Shown here one piece after another: positions 52,935-63,663 of a stretch of DNA of 64,000 nt (position 1 is its first letter; each line of letters starts with the position of its first letter). The DNA is taken from NCBI GenBank assembly GCA_036245525.1, contig BTPG01000007.1, positions 160,850,379-160,914,378 on the forward strand, in the 5' to 3' direction. This DNA comes from Semisulcospira habei. Its lineage: Eukaryota; Mollusca; Gastropoda; Semisulcospiridae. The translations under genes and the position numbers were made by a program. Below the pieces are notes generated by a model, which was not told the DNA's origin, did no database searches, and saw nothing but the letters and a program-made list of their open reading frames with translations.

Positions 52935-53470
52935 TTATTTTTAATGGATAAAGAACTAAGCTATGATATGGACTGGAAGAAAACTCTACAGAAACTGCAA
53001 CAGGTAAAAGATGTCAAACTGTAGTGGTTTCAGACTAGAATTATTCATAGAATTATTGGCACAAACATAATAATGCGCAAAAAAATAATTGCTAATCGCA
53101 GTTCAGAAAAGTGTACTGTCTGCGTGAAGGACAGAGAAAGTACTTAACATATATTGTGGAAATGTGGTTATGTAAAATCCTTTTGAGTAAACTTAGCACG
53201 CAATATAAGGTGAAAAATGCAATAATGTAGGTCGTTTCAGTTTCAGTGAAAGACTTGTACTTTTTAGAAACGATATTAATTTTAAAACAGACAAAGCTTT
53301 TGATTTGATAATACTGATGGCAAAATTCTATATTTATAAATGCAGAACAGGGAAGAGAAGGCCAACGGTGCGGCATTTTTGTAGCAAACAGACAGATATA
53401 ACATTGAAAAGCACAACGGAAAACTGAATATGGAACAAAGACTTTATAATAAAATGGGCACATTATGAAA
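52935..53470 (+). pseudogene. L1/Tx1-like LINE ORF2 C-terminal fragment
   Basis: Broken frames give WKKTLQKLQQVKDVKL then WFQTRIIHRIIGTNIIMRKK, CTVCVKDRESTQHILWKCGY (a Cys-Cys-His-Cys knuckle), a gap with stops, and DLIILMAKFYIYKCRTGKRR. The order WFQ-RI-HRILGTN, C-x2-C..H..C, and a final AK-YIYKCR helix is that of the L1/Tx1 C-terminal domain. Several in-frame stops make it inactive. Confidence 0.82.
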
Positions 53471-53625
53471 ATTGTATTAACAGATAGGTTGGTAACATGT
53501 TAGTCTAAAATATCTATAGCGAACTTGTTGTCTACACATTTGGGTTTTTTTCTGTTTATGTATACATTTGATTGTATTAGTGTTTGTTTTCGGGCTGAAT
53601 GTTCGGAGTCTTGTGAGCAGTCTTG

Positions 53626-53717
53626 TTAACCCTTTGCGTGTCGGTACCGGTTTTAGTCGCGATGATTCCTGAAGGAATCATCGCGACTAAAACCGGTACC
53701 GACACGGAAAAGTTTAA
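53626..53717. mobile_element. TTAA-flanked hairpin MITE, third type (H5)
   Basis: TTAACCCTTTGCGTGTCGGT, ACCGGTTTTAGTCGCGATGA on the left; perfect complement TCATCGCGACTAAAACCGGT, ACCGACACGG on the right; TTTAAA edge. Unlike H1 and H2 in sequence but same architecture. Confidence 0.88.
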
Positions 53718-53937
53718 AGAGAATCAGAGAACGTTAGTGTTATACATGCCACTCAACCTACCACACGATGCGCACGCGTGAAACCGACGCTGGATGATGC
53801 CAAACCTACAACAGAAAAGTGACGCGGTCCTCTCCAGACGGTGCACAAGTGATCTTCGAGAGATTACCATGCAAATCTACGAGAAGAACTGCGAGTCCCC
53901 TGGCAGGGTCCACTACCTTACTAAATCCAGACACCAC

Positions 53938-53979
53938 CCCCCCCCCCCCCCCCAAAAAAAAAAAAAAAAAAAAAAAAAG
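53938..53979. repeat. Poly-C then poly-A tract
   Basis: About 15 C followed by about 24 A. Confidence 0.95.
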
Positions 53980-53980
53980 G

Positions 53981-54035
53981 TAGTTATTTGATTTTAACTT
54001 CGGGCAGGCGACTACGGCCATCTCACGGCGGCCAA
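53981..54035 (+). mobile_element. S2 retroposon core, diverged
   Basis: GTAGTTATTTGATTTTAACT, TCGGGCAGGCGACTACGGCC, ATCTCACGGCGG. Confidence 0.75.
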
Positions 54036-54076
54036 ACAAAAAAAGGTCTGGTGGCTGCCAGGCGTGTAAACCTACA

Positions 54077-54490
54077 TGCATTCAGAGAATTGATTGATTG
54101 ATTGTACATTGCTTAACGTCCCGACAGCAACAAGGCTTTCTCAGGACGTGCCTGCACTGCTTGTGAAAAAAAAACCAAAACAGAACATTGAATGTATGTC
54201 GCCAGCCGGTCAAATACGTTAAATAAACCTAACACATGGGGCCTAAATAAAGCTAAGACCATTTAGCAACACACATCCAATATCAAGAGCTACAGGCAGT
54301 GCAGACAGTAGGGAGAGTTTTAAAAAGGCAAATACAGGTGAATGGACAAAGGGTAGACAGAAACACATGCCCCAGAATAGTGAGAAAAACCCACCCTGTG
54401 GGGCTGACCAGGGTGACCCTGGGAACTAAAAAATACCTAACCCCACCCAAGTCCCCCAGGGCAGACCCGGGTGGGGTTGCATTCAGAGAA
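54077..54490 (+). mobile_element. S1 retroposon with 13-bp target duplication
   Basis: The element itself is 54090-54477. TGCATTCAGAGAA occurs at 54077-54089 and again at 54478-54490. Full length, about 388 bp. Confidence 0.94.
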
Positions 54491-55048
54491 GAATTCCACG
54501 GAGAAAGAAACACGCTTAGAATGACCGTGGCAACACAATGTATTAATATTTCGGGTGAACACCCGTTTTCACAGTTCAGTCGCGACTTACCTTGTCAGCG
54601 TAGAAGCAGTGTGGCAATGCTCGGCTTCAGTTCGCTGACAAGATGATTAGCACCCAAAAGCACCCGAAAATTTATTCAGTGCTGCAACTGTCTTTTCTAA
54701 GCGTGTTTCTGTCTCCGTTGAGTCCTTCACTGCCCTACTAAGGGCAAGTTACGCGAGTGGGGCGCCGTTCTCATTTCACACTTCTCCACTCACCACACCA
54801 GATGTTGGTGAGAACGGACATCCATACGCACAGGTGTGGGTTGAAGACAGCATTCACGGACATATCACCAGCGTGCACGTGAAAGAGCTTAGTGCCTCGT
54901 GTGGGTGTCAGGTGTCTTATGATATCCTATGCCATCCTCATCCTGAACAAGTACCAGTGCTCATACGGACCACTGAATGACATAGATATACAAAAACGCC
55001 GTGAACGAACTTACAGCGCATGAGCTGCATAAAGAGATGACATGTGTG
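54491..55048. other. No gene seen
   Basis: Shares TTCAGTCGCGACTTACCTTG with 28527-28550 (part of an older repeat); nothing else recognised. Confidence 0.45.
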
Positions 55049-55106
55049 CATAGTTAGTTATTTGGGTTTAACGCCGAGCAGGCGACTTAGGCCATCTCAT
55101 GGCGGG
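55049..55106 (+). mobile_element. S2 retroposon core, head of the 47-bp minisatellite
   Basis: TAGTTAGTTATTTGGGTTTA, ACGCCGAGCAGGCGACTTAG, GCCATCTCATGGCGGG. The array that follows repeats only its 3' half. Confidence 0.88.
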
Positions 55107-56107
55107 ACAGGTATGCATAATGGTACAGGCGACTAAGGCCATCTCATGGCGGGACAGGTATGCATAATGGTACAGGCGACTAAGGCCATCTCATGGCGGG
55201 ACAGGTATGCATAATAGCACAGGCGACTAAGGCCATCTCATGGCGGGACAGGTATGCATAATAGTACAGGCGACTAAGGCCATCTCATGGCGGGACAGGT
55301 ATGCATAATAGTACAGGCGACTAAGGCCATCTCATGGCGGGACAGGTATGCATAATAGCACAGGCGACTAAGGCCATCTCATGGCGGGACAGGTATGCAT
55401 AATAGCACAGGCGACTAAGGCCATCTCATGGCGGGACAGGTATGCATAATAGCACAGGCGACTAAAGCCATCTCATGGCGGGACAGGTATGCATAATGGT
55501 ACAGGCGACTAAGGCCATCTCATGGCGGGACAGGTATGCATAATAGTACAGGCGACTAAGGCCATCTCATGGCGGGACAGGTATGCATAATAGTACAGGC
55601 GACTAAGGCCATCTCATGGCGGGACAGGTATGCATAATAGCACAGGCGACTAAGGCCATCTCATGGCGGGACAGGTATGCATAATAGTACAGGCGACTAA
55701 GGCCATCTCATGGCGGGACAGGTATGCATAATGGTACAGGCGACTAAGGCCATCTCATGGCGGGACAGGTATGCATAATGGTACAGGCGACTAAGGCCAT
55801 CTCATGGCGGGACAGGTATGCATAATAGCACAGGCGACTAAGGCCATCTCATGGCGGGACAGGTATGCATAATGGTACAGGCGACTAAGGCCATCTCATG
55901 GCGGGACAGGTATGCATAATAGTACAGGCGACTAAGGCCATCTCATGGCGGGACAGGTATGCATAATAGTACAGGCGACTAAGGCCATCTCATGGCGGGA
56001 CAGGTATGCATAATGGTACAGGCGACTAAGGCCATCTCATGGCGGGACAGGTATGCATAATAGCACAGGCGACTAAGGCCATCTCATGGCGGGACAGGTA
56101 TGCATAA
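55077..56107. repeat. Minisatellite, 47-bp unit, about 22 copies
   Basis: Unit: CAGGCGACTAAGGCCATCTC + ATGGCGGGACAGGTATGCAT + AATAGTA (variants AATGGTA, AATAGCA). Very homogeneous. The first 28 bases are the S2 3' half, so the array arose by amplifying an S2 copy with its flank. Confidence 0.97.
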
Positions 56108-56331
56108 TAATAATAACTAAATGATATCACAAGGCGTACATATGTGTTGGATAGTGTCATTCCCTGGACAGTTGGAATGGTAGTAAAGTCCATACATCGT
56201 TTACTCTTAGAACTTAAAATTAAGCAGTGCTTTATTTGCGACAATCGATTACTGCCCTTTGCCCTTTCCAAACGTCTCAAAGCTCCCATAGAGAGGTAGG
56301 CAAGACATTGATCTGCACGGTACACGTATAC

Positions 56332-56507
56332 TTAACCCTCTTAACCCCACGGCCGTGTTTCCAAACTTTGGGAGGCGTTGTCCAACGACTATGTACTAGT
56401 TGTAGGAGATGGATTGATCGTGATAATTCAAGGGTAGTGCCAGATGAGCTTGAATTATCACGATCAATCAAATTCCTGTTGCAGGGTCCCGGGGCTATAT
56501 GGGTTAA
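56332..56507. mobile_element. H1 element, shortened hairpin
   Basis: Ends TTAACCCTCTTAACCCC and GGGGCTATATGGGTTAA. Left flank GTACTAGTTGTAGGAGATGG. The inner GGCGCC stem is deleted, leaving GATTGATCGTGATAATTCAA..TTGAATTATCACGATCAATC. Confidence 0.85.
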
Positions 56508-56534
56508 CTGACATACATGTACTGCGTATTTCAG

Positions 56535-56619
56535 GACTGAGGAGACATCGACGGCAGATCCTACACGCCAGACCGGACAGGCGGAGTACCAGGGACAGCC
56601 GGAGGAATGAAGCCATAAA
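56535..56619 (+). CDS. Possible exon, related to 56945-57014
   Basis: Bounded by GTATTTCAG and GTGAGT, with one open frame from 56537 reading RRHRRQILHARPDRRSTRDS. A similar peptide (RRHRQWILHCRQESLSAKGK) is encoded at about 56956-57015. No known family; it may instead be a repeat with accidental splice sites. Confidence 0.3.
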
Positions 56620-57014
56620 GTGAGTTTGTCTACAATACTCTCAAATAATATTTGATTTAAATTATCAAGACCACACCTACCCCGCTCAAATATTTAATAT
56701 CTAAAATTAAATGAACATGACCCCCTCCACGACCCATCCGAAATATTATTAAATAATCATGCTTCCCGCCCATTCGAGACCCACCTGAGTATTTGATATC
56801 AAATTATCATGCCCTCCCTGCTCCCTCCCACGCCCGACACCCCCCTCCTCCTATCTGGCGAGACTATTTTCAAACTTCTCCTCAACTATACTAAGAGATT
56901 TTATATACACAGAATTGTTCACCTTTGCCCAACTCTTACGTACGGACAAGTTCAGGAGACACCGACAGTGGATCCTACACTGCAGGCAGGAAAGCTTGAG
57001 CGCCAAGGGCAAGA

Positions 57015-57422
57015 GGCCAAAGTTGATTGATTGATTGTACATTGCTTAACGTCCCGACAGCAACAAGGCTTTCTCAGGACGTGCCTGCACTGCCTGTGAA
57101 AAAAAACAACCAACTAAACAGAACATTGAATGTATGTCGCCAGCCGGTCAAATACATTAAATAAACCTAACACATGGGGCCTAAATAAAGCTAAGACCAT
57201 TTAGCAACACACATCCAATATCAAGAGCTACAGGCAGTGCAGACAGTAGGGAGAGTTTAAAAAAGGCAAATACAGGTGAATGGACCTCGGGTAGACAGAA
57301 ACACATGCCCCAGAATAGAGAGAAAACCCCACCCTGTGGGGCTGACAAGGGTGACCCTGGGAACTAAAAAATACCTAACCCCACCCAAGTCCCCCAGGGC
57401 AGACCCGGGTGGCCAAAGTTGA
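57015..57422 (+). mobile_element. S1 retroposon with 12-bp target duplication
   Basis: Element 57027-57410; GGCCAAAGTTGA at 57015-57026 and 57411-57422. It lies just after the possible exon-like segment near 56950. Confidence 0.94.
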
Positions 57423-57571
57423 AAAAGTGCTAGGAAGACCTTCTCTATGGTAATGTGAATTTTATTCAGGCCGGCGGGCGTGTTACGGAAACAAGTCCCG
57501 GTAGACAGCTTGGACCGGATGAAAGAGTAGACACAAGTGACCATAAATCGACAGTGGGAGACCGTAAAGAA

Positions 57572-57955
57572 TGATTGATTGTACATTGCTTAACGTCCCG
57601 ACAGCAACAAGGCTTTCTCAGGACGTGCCTGCACTGCTTGTGAAAAAAAACTAAACAGAATATTGAATGTATGTCGCCAGCCGGTCCAATACGTTAAATA
57701 AACCTACGACATGGGACCTAAATAAAGCTAAGACCATTTAGCAACACACATCCAATATCAAGAGCTACAGGCAGCGCAGACAGTAGGGAGAGTTTAAAAA
57801 AAGGAAAATACAACAGGTGAATGGACCAAGGGTAGACAGAAACACATGCCCCAGAATAGAGGAGAAAACTCACCCTGTGGGGCTGACCAGGGTGACCCTG
57901 GGAACTAAAAAATACCTAACCCCACCCAAGTCCCCCAGGGCAGACCCGGGTGGGG
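57572..57955 (+). mobile_element. S1 retroposon without visible target duplication
   Basis: ATTGATTGTACATTGCTTAA to GACCCGGGTGGGGG. Flanks (GACCGTAAAGAATG and CTTGATTACGAG) differ, so a deletion or rearrangement occurred at one side. Confidence 0.9.
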
Positions 57956-57957
57956 GC

Positions 57958-57985
57958 TTGATTACGAGAAGGCCTTCGACTCTAC
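57958..57985 (+). pseudogene. Sense LINE RT motif scrap
   Basis: Translates LDYEKAFDST, the RT block A motif (DYEKAFDS) of RTE/CR1-like LINEs, in sense. It is abutted by an antisense endonuclease segment starting about 57986. Confidence 0.55.
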
Positions 57986-59690
57986 AAAATTTCTCTTGTC
58001 TGCCTTGATGCTATTCTTTACTATTTTGTTGGCTGTTGTGTATGCCTCCTGAGCGCGGGCCTTCTCTGTTCTTGTGCGGCTGTTGTTTACGTCTTTCTTC
58101 TTCTTTCTATCGACTACTTTCTCGAGTGTCATTGGTGTTATCCACTCTTTGTGGGTGTGCTTCCTGTAGCCCAACACCTCCTTGCATGCTGCAGTTACCC
58201 CTCTCCACTGCTCGTCAATGGTTCCTTCGCCCAGAAGCTCTTGGAGAACCTGAAACCTGTTGGAGAGGGCGAGTCTGTACTCTTCATGCTTGCCTGAATC
58301 TTTCAGCAGCGTAGTGTTGAACCTCTGGCGCCGACAGGTCTCGCCGGTCCAGTTTCTCTTCAGCTTCAGTTTCAGTCTGGCAACAACCAGGTGGTGGTCT
58401 GAAGCAACGTCGGCTCCTCTCTTCGCTCGGACGTCCTGGAGAGATCTTCGGAACCTTCTCGAGATGCACACGTGGTCGATCTGATTCTCGGTTAAATGGT
58501 CCGGTGATACCCATGTCGCCTTGTGGATGCGCTTGTGCGGGAAAACTGTGCCGCCTATGACAAGGTTGCTTATGGCACATAGGTCTGCAAATCTCTCTCC
58601 GTTATCGTTCATTACTCCCAAACCCTGCTGCCCCATAACCTGCTCGAAGCCCCTGTTATCGCTGCCGACCTTAGCGTTGAAATCGCCCATGATGATGTTG
58701 AAATCTCTTCTAGAGAGGGTTCCAAAGATGGTCTGCAGTCTGTTATAAAACTGGTCTTTGGTCTCGTCATCGCTGTCGTTGGTTGGGGCATAGCACTGGA
58801 TGATGTTCATGCTAATCCTCTTCTGCTGCGTTCTGAACGAGGCTGTGATGATGCGTGGGCCATGGGCTTCCCACCCGATGAGAGCACTCTGCGCAGTTTT
58901 GGAGAGCATGAGAGCCACTCCCTCTGTGTGTGGTGCATTGTCCTCCTCATGGCCGGAAAACAGCAGCCTCTCTCCTGTGGTCAGTCTCTTCTGTCCGCTG
59001 CCCGTCCATCTGGACTCACTGATGCCAAGGACGTCGAGACGGTAGTTCCTCATCTCCACTGCCACCTGAGCCGTTTTCCCTGCTTCGTACATGGTCTTCA
59101 CATTCCATGTTCCGATGTTGATGGTTGCCCTGGTCGAAAGGATGGTAGTCTGCCGAGTGGCTTCCTTTCGGCTTTCACCACCCCGCGTCATAAATCCTCC
59201 AGCTGAAGGATTGATTGATTGATTGTACATTGCTTAACGTCCCGACAGCAACAAGGCTTTCTCAGGACGTGCCTGCATTGCTTGTGAAAAAAAAAACCAA
59301 ACAGAACATTGAATGTATGTCGCCAGCCGGTCCAATACGTTAAATAAACCTAACACATGGGGCTAAGACCATTTAGCAACACACATCCAATATCAAGAAC
59401 TACAGGCAGTGCAGACAGTAGGGAGAGTTTTAAAAAGGCAAATACAGGTGAATGGACCTCGGGTAGACAGAAACACATGCCCCAGAATAGAGAGAAAAAC
59501 TCACCCTGTGGGGCTGACCAGGGTGACCCTGGGAACTAAAAAGTACCTAACCCCACCCAAGTCCCCCAGGGCAGACCCGGGTGGGGGTTCCAGCTGAAGG
59601 TCCATCCACTCCCAGGGCCGAGTCAGTTGTTGGTTTTCTTGTTGGCGTTTCTGTAGCAATGTGTGTTTTTATGGGGTGGGGCAGCTGACC
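57962..59690 (-). pseudogene. APE-type LINE endonuclease domain (CFDP2-like), interrupted by S1
   Basis: Antisense. The N-terminal part lies upstream of the S1 copy (59589-59690, ATETPTRKPTTDSALGVDGP). The rest (57986-59205) encodes GTWNVKTMYEAGKTAQVAVE, ISESRWTGSGQ, YAPTNDSDDETKDQFY, the catalytic MGDFNAKVGSD, NQIDHVCISRRF and the terminal SDHH motif ASDHHLVVARLKLK, followed by a charged linker. All main apurinic-endonuclease motifs are present, so the domain is intact apart from the S1 insertion between residues for PSAG and the next part. Proteins of this type are often annotated craniofacial development protein 2-like. RT in the same strand is missing. Confidence 0.9.
59198..59600 (+). 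mobile_element. S1 retroposon inside the LINE, with 12-bp target duplication
   Basis: Element 59210-59588. TCCAGCTGAAGG at 59198-59209 and 59589-59600. Lacks the CTAAATAAAG block near 59362 present in other copies. Confidence 0.95.
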
Positions 59691-60214
59691 CCACGCCCAA
59701 CCCTCCTCTTTCACATCCGGGCTTGGGACCGGCCATGGCGGAGTTATATACAGGTTACTTTCATTTATTTTTCCGCCCCCCCCCCCCCCCCCCGGTAGGT
59801 AAAGATTGCCCCCCGCCCCCCCCCCCCCCCCCCCCGAGTTCGGAGGGAATGCATTATAGGTCTCTGCCGGGCGGCCTTTTGACCACTTACCCCCCCCCCC
59901 TCCTAGCGGGGAGAGGGTCCCGGGGGCCGGCGGCGGGCTCCTGTGCCCCCCCCCCCCCCCCACCGAGTCTCGGTGGGACGCGCCCGGGGGCCGGCTCCGG
60001 GGTTCATCTTCCCCGTATTGGGACGCAGGGAGGACACTCCTGGAAGGTCCACTCTGCGGGATCGGGGGGGGGGGGGTTTAGAGAACCCAGGGGGTCGAGG
60101 TACCCACGATGGCACTCCGACACCGAGTGACTCCCCGCTCGGCAGCGCACGCCCATCAAAATAAATAGGGAGCCCAGGGAGGTTTAGCATCCTTCGTCCA
60201 TGCACTCCCTGGGG
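59691..60214. other. G/C-homopolymer-rich stretch
   Basis: Several C-runs of 9-20 bases (59776, 59817, 59890, 59946) and a G-run (60065). Long proline/glycine ORFs are artefacts. It forms the junction between the antisense LINE 5' end and the next sense LINE. Confidence 0.75.
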
Positions 60215-63200
60215 AAATGGAGGGTACATCACCCCCCTCCAGAGAAAGATAATTCTGATATTAATATATTTTGTGACGAAGTCACTAATCTAATAGACAC
60301 AGCGGCAAGGGAGGCTATACCATGTAGCAGAGGGGCCCCAGATAGTAAGCCATGTAATCCCTGGTGGACGCCTGAATGCGAAATAGCAGTTAAAAATAAG
60401 AAAAATACTTACTATATTTGGAAAAAGCTAAGAAACTCTCAAAGTTTTATAAATATGAAATTAACTAAAATTCAATCCAACCAAATAATTGCACTAGCTA
60501 AACTGAACTTCTTACAGCAGAAAATCCAACAAGAAGTCAGTAGTCCAATGCACCTTAGTAGAGCATGGAAACTAGTCAAAAAACTTAAAAATAAACACAA
60601 CCCATCTCCAGTACCTATTCTACACCAGGGAAAAAAATAAGGACCTACTCCGACAAGGCCGAGCACTTTGCTGCCACCTTTGCCGCCGTCACTTACATCC
60701 AAAATCTATCAGCCATAACCAGAGAATTTAAAATAGCTGAGGAAATTAAAGCCGAATATGCGGAACCGGCCCCCAATAATGACCTACCTATCAACAATCC
60801 GTTCTCCATGACCGAACTTGACGCGGTCCTGGATAACAGAGGTACTAGGTCTGCTGCTGGTAACGACCATATCTCATATACTATGCTTAAACACCTTCCT
60901 CTTGAAGGTAAACAGCTATTACTAAACCTATACAATAAGTGCTATACTACTAACTCTTACCCCGAAAAATGGCAACACGGTATCGTAATACCCATTCCTA
61001 AACCACAAAAGCCTAGAAATCAGGCCAACTCTTACCGTCCTATAACCTTAACATCTCATATGAGTAAAGTCTGGGAAAAACTCGTCAAAGCCCGCCTCGA
61101 CTATTACCTAGAAAAAAATAACAGCATTCCCAACACCCAAGCAGGATTCCGTAAACACAGATCCTACTCAGACCAGCTATATAATATATCTGCCTCAATT
61201 AAGTCTGCCTTCAGAAAAAATAAGGTGCTAGCCTGCTTTTTTGATGTAAAGCGTGCCTTCGACTTGGTCTGGCATAAAAAAAAAAACTTTTACTCAAAAT
61301 TAAAAATATTGGTTCATCAGGCCACTTTTATAACTTTATTAAAAATTTTCTAACCCGCACCATACAAGTTAGACTGAATAATTCACTTTCTAGTTACTAT
61401 GAACTGGAATGCGGAGTACCCCAGGGAACGTGCCTCGCACCGATATTATTCAATATTATGATAGCTGATCTGCCCAAAGTGCTAGCTAATAATAAGAATC
61501 CCGTATCATTATCGCAATATGCGGACGACATTGCTATATGAAAGTCCATCAAGATCAAAAACAAAAAACAGCACAAAAAAGTGCGTTGATCGTCAAAAAT
61601 TTCCAACTCCATATAGACACTGTCCAAGCATATATGCACCAAAATGGTTTTAGCTTGGCCTACGAAAAAACACAACTTATACTCTTTTTAGTTAGAAAAA
61701 TTCAACATAATTTTTAATTTACTCTAAGCATGGATGGTACTAACCACCCACTTGTCTTCTGCCCCCAAGTAAAATTCCTTGGAGTTATCTTTACGCCAAC
61801 TCTCAGCTGGATTCTACACATCAATAGCCAACAGGCCATAAACCTCATTGAAGTAATCAGACACGAACCCTGGGGTAAAAGCACCAAACTATTACTTAAC
61901 CTACATCATGCCCTTGCGAGATCCAATATGAGTCACCTATGGGCAGGAATGTTTTTCGCGGCACCGACTAACGTCTTAAGGAGGTTGGAAGCCCTAGAAA
62001 TGCGATCACTTAAATGTATCCTAGATCTACCTATCCACGCCAATAATATGGCAGTATATGCAATGTCTGGACTAACTCCCCTGGATTTACAACGTAGCTA
62101 AGCCTGCGCTCTATATGCTATCAGACTCCATAGGACTAGCAATAACGCCCAGGATACCTATGCTACTGAACTTGGTAACGATAACCCTATGACTAGCAAA
62201 ACCTGACAAAATAAACTAAAAACGTTACCTAACTTTGTAACCAATATACTAACCGCCTCAGATGCCGATCCATTCCTGGTTAAGCAAATTCCACTGCGGA
62301 CACGCCCGCCTTGGACGCTTCTCGCTGCATATGTAATCACCAAAATTTCTCTTGTTAGTAAAAAGGATGATCCCATTACGCACAAATTAAATACGTTGGA
62401 ATATCTTAATGAAAATTTCCCTCAAGCCACCATGATCTATACTGATGGGTCGAAGATTAGTGACCGTGAGATTGGTGGTGGATTCGTCATCCCCTCCCTA
62501 AAAAAAACACTGTTTACTTTAACCTGAACGAAGGCTGCTGTAACTGCACCGCCGAGTTGACAGCCATCTCTCTAGCACTACGCCATCTCATGGCACTCTC
62601 AACCCAATATCAGATATTGGTGTGCTCCGATTCCCTTACGGCGCTACAATCCATACAAGCCAGTAATCCAATACTTGGACCCGAAATTAACCATGAAATT
62701 AAATATACTATTCACTTCGGGCTCGTGGTATAGACAATTCTGCAATGGATTCCAGCGGTATCCCCGGTAACGAGCTTGCCGATAGGGCTGCTAAAATGGG
62801 CGCTAGAAACGCCCCCGGTGCTCTGAGAATCCAGCTGCCTGTGACTGTGGAACTTCTGCAAAGTAAAATAAGAAAAACAGTTTAAAGGCTTGTGGCCGAC
62901 AGATATATGCTGTATAAAACTAGATATCCAACCACCTCAGCTTTTTCAAACATAGAGCCACTGTTGGTCAAAACACATCCGTTTATTGGCCCAGTCATAT
63001 ATAGGTTGTATACTGACAGTTGGCGGGTCAATTGATTGTACATTGCTTAACGTCCCGACAGCAACAAGGCTTTCTCAAGACGTGTCTGCACTGCTTGTGA
63101 AAAAAAAAATAAACAGAATATTGAATGTATGTCGCCTGCAGGTCCAATACGTTAAATAAACCTACGACATGGGGCCTAAAATAAAGCTAAGACCATCTAG

Positions 63201-63564
63201 CAACACACATCCAAAATCAAGAGCTACAGGCAGCGCAGACAGTAGGGAGAGTTTTAAAAAGGCAAATACAGGTGAATGGACCAAGGGTAGACAGAAACAT
63301 GCCCCAGAATCGGAAAAGAAACCCACCCTGTGGGGCTGACCAGGGTGACCCTGAGAACTATAAAGTAGTTAACCCCACCCAAGTCCCCCAGGGCAGACCC
63401 GGGTGGGGTAGTTGGCTGGACAAGTATGCTCGCCCTACATGTCTGTGTGGTGAAGATTTCTCCCCTGACCATGCCATAATAAGTTGCCCTCATTTTGCTA
63501 TGGACTGCTCTATCAGAACGGCTCATCCTCAAGCCAGTTCCCGCTCTGAAATCCTAACCAATTA
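60215..63564 (+). pseudogene. I/Jockey-group LINE ORF2: RT, RNase H and zinc knuckle, degraded
   Basis: Order: linker with CNPWWTPECEIAVKNKKNTY (60355); RT (60808 onward: RSAAGNDHISYTMLKHLP, PIPKPQKPRNQANSYRPITL, NTQAGFRKHRSYSDQL, CFFDVKRAFDLVWH); frameshift at the A-run near 61278; then CGVPQGTCLAPILFNIM and catalytic QYADDIAI, directly followed by a stop; thumb (61730-62101: VKFLGVIFTPTLSW). RNase H: IYTDGSKISD (Asp), NCTAELTAISLALRHL (Glu), LVCSDSLTALQSI (Asp) and SGIPGNELADRAAKMG (Asp), with frame breaks. S1 interrupts at 63028-63409. After it, WLDKYARPTCLCGEDFSPDH and the CPHF end form the terminal CCHC knuckle. RNase H in a LINE points to the I group. Inactive because of stops and frameshifts. 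Confidence 0.9.
63018..63419 (+). mobile_element. S1 retroposon inside the I-group LINE
   Basis: Element about 63028-63409. AGTTGGCGGG at 63018-63027 and AGTTGGCTGG at 63410-63419 look like a target duplication with one difference. Removing it joins the LINE reading frame around DSW. Confidence 0.88.
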
Positions 63565-63663
63565 ATGTGAACACTCTACACTCTATAACTTAGCGACAGC
63601 CGTATGGCACCATTGATATAAACAGATACTTGTAACCTAGTTTCCTGACCTAGTAGTGTAGCT
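63565..63663. other. LINE 3' end or spacer
   Basis: Short AT-rich sequence between the end of the I-group LINE ORF2 and the zinc-knuckle ORF1 segment. Confidence 0.4.

Noticed and set aside
53092..53463. Antisense 123-residue ORF
   Set aside because: Opposite strand of the L1/Tx1-like C-terminal fragment, whose motifs are in the + strand.
55077..56107. CRISPR-like array
   Set aside because: Units are directly adjacent with no unique spacers, and the context is eukaryotic.
57572..57955. S1 as a tRNA-derived SINE
   Set aside because: I looked for A-box and GGTTCGANTCC-like B-box sequence in the 5' 100 bases and found none convincing.
59547..60232. Proline/glycine-rich ORFs on both strands
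   Set aside because: Produced by C and G homopolymers; only the ATETPTRKPTTDSALGVDGP piece on the - strand is LINE coding.
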